From Thermohalobaculum sp039815685 (GTDB lineage Bacteria; Pseudomonadota; Alphaproteobacteria; Rhodobacterales; Rhodobacteraceae), in assembly GCA_039815685.1 (NCBI GenBank), contig JBCBYV010000006.1, positions 137,914 through 201,913 on the forward strand: 64,000 bases of DNA, written 5' to 3'. Under the pieces are notes generated by a model. The model was not told where the DNA came from. It did no database searches and worked only from the letters and a program-made list of their open reading frames with translations. The position numbers were made by a program, and so were the translations under genes. Below, one piece after another: positions 60,077-64,000 of the stretch; within the stretch, counting starts at the first letter, position 1, and each line of letters starts with the position of its first letter.

Positions 60077-61099
60077 ATGGGATATCGTGTCGCCGTTGTG
60101 GGCGCGACCGGCGCTGTCGGCCGGGAGATGCTCAACATCCTCGCGGAGCGGGCTTTCCCCGCTGACGAGGTCTATGCCCTTGCTTCGCGCCGCTCGCTCG
60201 GCACGGAGACGAGCTATGGCGACAAGACGCTGAAGACGGGCGATGTGGAGCATTTCGACTGGTCCAAGGTCGATATCGCGCTCTTCGCCGCAGGCTCGGG
60301 CCCCGCGAAGGAGTACGCTCCCCGGGCCGCGCGCGCGGGCGCCGTGGTGATCGATAACTCGTCGCTCTACCGCTATGAGCCGGACGTGCCGCTGATCGTG
60401 CCGGAGGTGAACCCGGACGCGATCGAGGGGTTCCGCAGGCGCAACATCATCGCCAACCCGAACTGCTCGACGGCACAGATGGTCGTCGCCCTGAAGCCAC
60501 TCCATGACCGGGCGCGGATCAGGCGGGTGGTGGTCAGCACCTACCAGTCCGTCTCCGGCGCCGGGAAGGAGGCGATGGACGAGCTCTGGAACCAGACCAA
60601 GGGCATGTATGTGCCGGGTCAGGAGGTCGACCCCGACAAGTTCCAGAAGCAGATCGCCTTCAACATCATCCCTCAGATCGACGTCTTCATGGAGGACGGC
60701 TCGACCAAGGAAGAGTGGAAGATGGTTGCGGAGACGAAGAAGATCGTCGACCCGAAGATCAAGGTGCACGCGACCTGCGTGCGCGTGCCCGTCTTCGTCG
60801 GCCATTCCGAGGCTGTGAACGTCGAGTTCGAGGAGCCGCTGGACGAGGACGAGGCGCGGGAGATCCTGCGAAGCGCGCCGGGGATCATGGTCGTCGATAA
60901 GCGCGAGCCGGGCGGCTACATCACGCCGGTCGAGTGCGTGGGCGAGTTCGCCACCTATGTCTCGCGCCTCCGCACGGACCCGACGGTGGAGAACGCCCTC
61001 AGCTTCTGGTGCGTCTCCGACAACCTCAGGAAGGGGGCGGCACTCAACGCCGTTCAGATCGCGGAGTTGCTCGGCCGGCGCTGTCTGCAGAAAGCCTGA
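60077..61099 (+). CDS. asd: Aspartate-semialdehyde dehydrogenase
   Basis: 340 residues; ATG preceded by CAGGAGG. NADP-binding VVGATGAVGREML is at ~6-18, the catalytic Cys is in NPNCSTAQMV near 128-137, and HATCVRVPVFVGHSEAVN near 233-250 holds the substrate-site Arg and His. It reduces aspartyl phosphate to aspartate semialdehyde, the branch point to lysine, threonine and methionine. tRNA-Thr follows 83 bp after the stop. Confidence 0.96.
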   Translation: MGYRVAVVGATGAVGREMLNILAERAFPADEVYALASRRSLGTETSYGDKTLKTGDVEHFDWSKVDIALFAAGSGPAKEYAPRAARAGAVVIDNSSLYRYEPDVPLIVPEVNPDAIEGFRRRNIIANPNCSTAQMVVALKPLHDRARIRRVVVSTYQSVSGAGKEAMDELWNQTKGMYVPGQEVDPDKFQKQIAFNIIPQIDVFMEDGSTKEEWKMVAETKKIVDPKIKVHATCVRVPVFVGHSEAVNVEFEEPLDEDEAREILRSAPGIMVVDKREPGGYITPVECVGEFATYVSRLRTDPTVENALSFWCVSDNLRKGAALNAVQIAELLGRRCLQKA

Positions 61100-61181
61100 G
61101 GGTCACGGCCATCGCGGCGGGCGGATAGCACCCGCCTACCCCTTGCGGCGCCGTGGCTCCTCGGCTATGTCCGCCGCCGTC

Positions 61182-61257
61182 GCCGGTATAGCTCAGATGG
61201 TAGAGCACGTCATTCGTAATGATGGGGTCGGGGGTTCGAGTCCCTCTACCGGCACCA
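61182..61257 (+). tRNA. tRNA-Thr (anticodon CGU)
   Basis: A complete cloverleaf of 76 bases including encoded CCA. The 7-bp acceptor stem gccggta/taccggc is perfect; D arm gctcagatggtagagc; anticodon loop with CGT; T arm gggggttcgagtccctc. The discriminator base is A. It marks the left edge of the mobile-element-rich segment. Confidence 0.95.
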
Positions 61258-61358
61258 GCAAAATCAGGGGGTTAGGAGATGGTGCGCTGATCTTAGGCTC
61301 AGATTAGGCTCAAACTCGTGCAAGTGGCTTTAGATGATGTTCTGGCCGGGCTTCCAGT

Positions 61359-61403
61359 CTACGAATCTGGGGGTCGGGAGTTCGAATCCTCCCCGGTGCG
61401 CCA
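61359..61403 (+). pseudogene. 3' fragment of tRNA-Arg(ACG), attachment-site-like
   Basis: From the anticodon loop (ctacgaa, anticodon ACG) through the 3' side of the anticodon stem, variable loop, T arm (gggagttcgaatcctcccc) and ending gtgcgcca, this matches the 3' part of tRNA-Arg(ACG). The 5' half is missing: no partner for acceptor strand ccggtgc is found upstream. Integrases that use tRNA genes leave exactly such 3' copies as att sites. No integrase gene is seen in the window. Confidence 0.7.
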
Positions 61404-61562
61404 ATAAATCAAGTCCTTAGCGCCACAGCGAGAGCAGCTTAGTCTCTTTCTAGCCGCAGATCCGATACTGCTGACGGCAAACCGATTGATCTCGACTGCG
61501 CCAGCTCGACTGATCATGGCACCGCTTTAACGTTGGCGGGTCGCGCTGAAAACGAACGGCAC

Positions 61563-61590
61563 GACAACGAACCTAACGCCGTTCGTTGTC
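61563..61590. repeat. 10-bp inverted repeat in the island junction
   Basis: Perfect arms gacaacgaac and gttcgttgtc around an 8-nt loop. It may be a terminator or a leftover of a mobile-element end. Confidence 0.55.
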
Positions 61591-61700
61591 CGCCAATCAA
61601 TGGGCATCCAGCATCCAATCAGCTAAGGGCCTCGAGAAACGTCGCCACCTGAGTGTTTTGCTGATTCAATCGCGGTGCAAGATCGGCTCAGGGGATCGGC

Positions 61701-61832
61701 ATGATGAGACAGCCCGAGTTCTTCGATTTCGACGACCGGATAAAGCGGCAGAGCGATCTCAGCGACCGGCTCGAGACACTCGCGGAACGGTGGATTTCGA
61801 GATGTTCGGACCCTAATTCGACGTGGCTCTGA
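61701..61832 (+). pseudogene. IS5-family transposase N-terminal remnant
   Basis: From ATG at 61701 the frame reads MMRQPEFFDFDDRIKRQSDL and LSDRLETLAERW, the usual start of IS5-family transposases (MRQ.gFFD...R...LS...D.LE.L). A one-base lesion then shifts the continuation VDFEMFGP into another frame, and a stop follows at once. The preceding sequence (cgctcaggggatcggc) resembles the untranslated leader of such elements. Downstream sequence is too decayed to follow. Confidence 0.65.
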
Positions 61833-62166
61833 GCTATTGCATCGATCCATGGGTGGATGCCCCCTCGGGGTCAAGGTGCTTTCAGACGTCTGAGCGGAGA
61901 GATCGCTGCGGTCATGTGTCAGGTCTGTTGTGCGGTGCCTAAGTGGATCATGACCGCTGGCCGGTATGGTCATACGCGGATTGGGTGCTCATCAGCGAAC
62001 CGAGCTTAATGCTCTTGGGTCGATACGGCGTGTCTCAATTCCGATCTGGCGATCGCTTGCCCTTACGTCCTGGCGCTCCTCTCTCCCGTCTTTGCCCTGG
62101 TCGCGCCTTTCGGATCGCCGCAGGACGTCGGCAGGGCTCGTCGCAGTCTTCGAGTTAGCGGCTTAA

Positions 62167-62250
62167 CCTGAGCAGATTCCGGCGGTTCGATACACGACCA
62201 CGCTCTTCGCCTCCCTGAGCGTCCTCACCGGCGAGGTCATCGGTCGCAAC
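62167..62250 (+). pseudogene. IS630-family transposase internal remnant
   Basis: In frame from 62167 the translation includes RYTTTLFASLSVLTGEVIGR, matching the IS630/Tc1-type segment that normally reads hGTTTLFAaLnvltG.viG just before the catalytic DDE core. Neither start nor core is left. Only a fragment of about 28 residues is recognisable. Confidence 0.6.
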
Positions 62251-62369
62251 ATAGCCGCACAAATCGGACGATATGCGCAATCCAAAACGTTGCGCCGCCC
62301 GGCCCGAAGTTGACATTTAGCCTGTGTCAAAGCACTCTCGCTCGGAGAGCTCGAAATCGGACGATACTT

Positions 62370-62768
62370 GTGAGCAATCAACAATTCCTTTTAGATCTAC
62401 TTCGCAAAAATAAGACTTGGCTTGTCTAAGCTGAGGCGAAGAATGGAGCTGCTCTCACTGCCTCAGTTTGAATATGTTATTTCTCTATCAGTGGCTTTCG
62501 CAGTGATAATTATGACGCCATCAAATATCTTCTTCTGAATGGGACATTCTTCTCACTCTTCGCGGCAATTATGTGCATAGTCTCATTCGTTCCGCTTCTA
62601 AACATCGGCAGAGCATTAACCAAAAATTCAAAAAGCGGGAATCCATTTTTCTTTGGTCATCAAGCCGAAATGAGTGAAGATCACTTGCTCGAAGCACTCA
62701 AGCTATCCGATTCTGAGTCGGCTGAGCTTTCTCACCACCTGGCAAACCAAATCATTGTAGTCGTGGAG
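62370..62768 (+). pseudogene. Decayed Pycsar-type effector (PycTM/DUF5706), IS-truncated
   Basis: One reading frame from GTG 62370 reads SNQQFLLDLLRKNKTWLV, stop (TAA 62427), AEAKNGAALTASV, stop (TGA 62469), ICYFSISGFRSDNYDAIKYL, two hydrophobic helices (to FVPLLNI), then SGNPFFFGHQAEMSEDHLLE and AELSHHLANQIIVVVE, where the IS3 left end begins. The A-AK.g.LLT...l.. start, two membrane helices and NP.FFGH..-(L/M)S-E motif with a following HLANQI helix match the PycTM/DUF5706 Pycsar effector domain, a membrane-disrupting abortive-infection protein activated by cyclic nucleotides. Two nonsense changes and the insertion mean it is dead. No cyclase gene is present upstream. Confidence 0.6.
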
Positions 62769-62829
62769 TGCCCCCGCTGAGGTGGTCCACCTGCTGGGAT
62801 AGGATTATCCCGTTTGAGGAGGACCATAG

Positions 62830-63117
62830 ATGGCTGGGAAGCGAGACAAACCAGAAGAGATCGTGGTGAAGCTGCGCCAGGTTGAGGTGCTGCAGGGCCA
62901 GGGCATGTCGGTGGCGGATGCTGTGCGTCAGATCGGCGTGACGGTGCAAACCTATTACCGCTGGCGTCGGCTCTACGGTGGCATGGGCCGGGAACAGCTC
63001 CGTCGGCTGAAAGAGCTCGAGAAGGGGGTGAGCTTGCGAACGCGGCTGCGCCGGGCTGTCTCCGATCTGACGCTCGACAAGCTCATCTTGGCGGAGGCAG
63101 CAAAGGGAAATTACTAA
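62830..63117 (+). CDS. IS3-family transposase OrfA
   Basis: 95 residues; ATG preceded by GAGGAGG. The HTH is at ~10-50 (EEIVVKLRQVEVLQGQGMSV...GVTVQTYYRWRRLYGGM), followed by a leucine-zipper-like helix ending RLRRAVSDLTLDKLILAEAA. Compared with the usual ELEKEN-RLRRA of the group, this copy reads ELEKGVSLRTRLRRA, about three extra residues in the zipper. OrfA binds the IS ends and forms OrfAB by -1 frameshifting. Confidence 0.9.
   Translation: MAGKRDKPEEIVVKLRQVEVLQGQGMSVADAVRQIGVTVQTYYRWRRLYGGMGREQLRRLKELEKGVSLRTRLRRAVSDLTLDKLILAEAAKGNY
63102..63108 (+). promoter_or_regulatory. Programmed -1 frameshift heptamer of IS3 transposase
   Basis: A AAG GGA in the orfA frame fits the X-XXY-YYZ slippery rule exactly and lies three codons before the orfA stop. 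A -1 slip enters the orfB frame, giving the fused OrfAB. Confidence 0.8.
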
Positions 63118-63965
63118 GCCCCGCGCGCCGCCGACGCTGCATCGAGAGCGTGCGACAGACGCTCGGCGTGTCGGAGCGCCGCGCCTGCCGCACGCTCGGG
63201 CAGCACCGGTCCACGCAGCGCAAGGCACCTCAAGGTCGGTCCGACGAGGCGCTCCTGACCGAGGACATCATCGCGCTCGCCCGTGACTATGGGCGCTATG
63301 GCTACCGCATGGTGACTGGGCTGCTGAACAATGCCGGCTGGCATGTGAACCACAAGCGGGTGGAGCGGATCTGGCGGCGCGAGGGGCTGAAAGTCCCACA
63401 GAAACAGCCCAAGAGGGGCCGGCTCTGGCTCAATGACGGCTCCGGCATCCGGCTGCGTCCGGAGCGGCCAAACCATGTCTGGTCCTACGATTTCGTCCAG
63501 GACCGCACGCATGACGGTCGGGCCTTTCGGACGCTGAACATCATCGACGAGTACACTAGGGAGGCGCTAATGATTCGTGTCGATCGCAAGCTCAACTCCG
63601 CCGACGTCGTCGACGCCCTGACGGATCTCTTCATTCTCCGCGGCGCGCCGAAGTTCATCCGTTCAGACAACGGGCCCGAGTTCATCGCCGAGAAGGTGCG
63701 GGACTGGATTGCAGCCGTCGGCGCGAAGACGGCCTTCATAGAGCCTGGTTCACCCTGGGAGAACGGCTATTGCGAGTCGTTCAATGCCCGCTTCAGGGAC
63801 GAGCTGCTCAACAGAGAGATCTTCTTCACGCTCCATGGGGCGCAGATCCTGATCGAGCAGTGGCGGCGCCACTACAACACCGTTCGGCCCCACAGCGCCC
63901 TCGGATACCGGCCACCGGCACCCGAGGCGATCATCCCAGTCGACCAGAGGCCGATCATGCACTAA
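63108..63965 (+). CDS. IS3-family transposase OrfB (catalytic part of OrfAB)
   Basis: 286 codons from the frameshift point; independent initiation at a GTG near 63150 is possible. HTH_21-like segment and SERRACRTLGQHRSTQRK are typical of the IS407 group. The integrase core has the DDE triad: WSYDFVQD (D), FIRSDNGPEF (D) and SPWENGYCESFNARFRDEL (E). It catalyses IS excision and insertion. The core is intact, so the element is potentially active. Confidence 0.92.
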   Translation, partial: KLLSPARRRRCIESVRQTLGVSERRACRTLGQHRSTQRKAPQGRSDEALLTEDIIALARDYGRYGYRMVTGLLNNAGWHVNHKRVERIWRREGLKVPQKQPKRGRLWLNDGSGIRLRPERPNHVWSYDFVQDRTHDGRAFRTLNIIDEYTREALMIRVDRKLNSADVVDALTDLFILRGAPKFIRSDNGPEFIAEKVRDWIAAVGAKTAFIEPGSPWENGYCESFNARFRDELLNREIFFTLHGAQILIEQWRRHYNTVRPHSALGYRPPAPEAIIPVDQRPIMH

Positions 63966-64000
63966 CAAATCAACCGGACCACTCAGTGGGGGCAGGCCAC

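Larger units (their letters stand above)
61258..62768. other. Degenerate, AT-richer island junction without intact genes
   Basis: Over 1.5 kb between tRNA-Thr and the IS3 element has no intact gene. It contains a tRNA-Arg 3' fragment (61359-61403), a hairpin (61563-61590), an IS5-type remnant (61701-61832), an IS630-type remnant (62167-62250) and a dead effector gene (62370-62768). Base composition is clearly lower in GC than the rest of the window, most strongly after 62340. A short direct repeat of ttaggctca occurs at 61293 and 61304. Confidence 0.75.
62769..63994 (+). mobile_element. IS3-family insertion sequence (IS407-like group), apparently complete
   Basis: 1226 bp bounded by imperfect terminal inverted repeats: left TGCCCCCGCTGAGGTGGTCC, right (reverse complement) TGCCCCCACTGAGTGGTCCG. 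It contains orfA, a slippery heptamer and orfB. The element interrupts the PycTM-like gene. The bases flanking it (gag on the left, ggc on the right) do not form the 3-4 bp target duplication expected of this family, so the right flank may come from a recombination event. Confidence 0.88.

Noticed and set aside
61320..61403. Second complete tRNA gene
   Set aside because: The 3' half is convincing, but no 5' acceptor strand or D arm can be paired with it, so it is called a fragment.
62443..62538. Small hydrophobic open frame starting with ATG at 62443
   Set aside because: The other frame gives a much better PycTM-like reading through the same DNA; the short frame is a by-product.
1..64000. 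CRISPR arrays
   Set aside because: No regularly spaced direct repeats were seen anywhere in the window.

Overview
The window is about 61 kb of GC-rich chromosomal DNA from an alphaproteobacterium, most likely of the Rhodobacterales. The reasons are the hemC-hemD-hemX-hemY block divergent from tsaD, the YCII and EVE genes downstream of tsaD, a DctPQM TRAP operon, the cyoABCD-SURF1 operon, a VPLPA-CTERM-type sorting signal, and uniformly high third-position GC. A degraded, AT-richer junction full of mobile-element remains occupies the last 3 kb. The assignment rests on gene content and order, not on a marker-gene search.

Layout. 1-945: end of a glutamine-synthetase-family gene. 1214-8099: the most unusual locus. 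It holds a GT25-like protein, a large fusion (Skp1-GlcNAc-type glycosyltransferase, PqqD-like domain, degenerate HprK-like domain), a small Tat-exported Thr/Pro-rich protein with a VPLPA-CTERM-like tail, a TPR lipoprotein resembling the PEP-CTERM-associated PrsT, and an NDP-sugar epimerase. 8327-12033: TRAP operon with an isocitrate-lyase/PEP-mutase-family enzyme. 12115-17045 (minus): cyoABCD plus SURF1. 17216-22659: an MFS transporter, then a FecI/FecR/TonB-receptor cassette. 22660-23555: non-coding, with two strong palindromes. 23556-27822: HTTM-like membrane protein, DUF2950 and DUF3300. 28023-31483 (minus): phnC-phnD-phnE-phnE importer behind a candidate Pho box. 31727-37174: LysR regulator and an RND pump (MFP and permease). 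37282-39213 (minus): Tat-exported small subunit and GMC oxidoreductase. 39583-41910 (minus): UDP-glucuronate epimerase and UDP-glucose dehydrogenase. 42026-46705 (minus): hemY, hemX-like, hemD, hemC. 46834-61099: housekeeping genes (tsaD, YCII, EVE, RidA, VOC, ahcY, upp, an HD hydrolase, an orphan PAS histidine kinase, leuB, comM, asd) mixed with small unknown proteins, one of them caspase/DUF4347-like. 61182-63994: tRNA-Thr(CGU), a tRNA-Arg 3' fragment, IS5 and IS630 remnants, a dead Pycsar-type (PycTM/DUF5706) effector gene, and an IS3-family element that ends the window.

How the genes fit together. The 1.2-8.1 kb locus can be read as a surface-protein glycosylation and sorting module: an exported Thr-rich acceptor with a C-terminal sorting signal, glycosyltransferases beside it, a nucleotide-sugar epimerase, and the TPR lipoprotein known from exosortase systems. 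No exosortase lies in the window, so the link is inferred. The 39.6-41.9 kb pair converts UDP-glucose to UDP-glucuronate and then UDP-galacturonate for surface polysaccharide. FecIRA, PhnCDEE and TRAP are nutrient-uptake modules for iron, phosphorus compounds and organic acids. The right end records repeated insertion into a tRNA-flanked hotspot that once carried an anti-phage gene.
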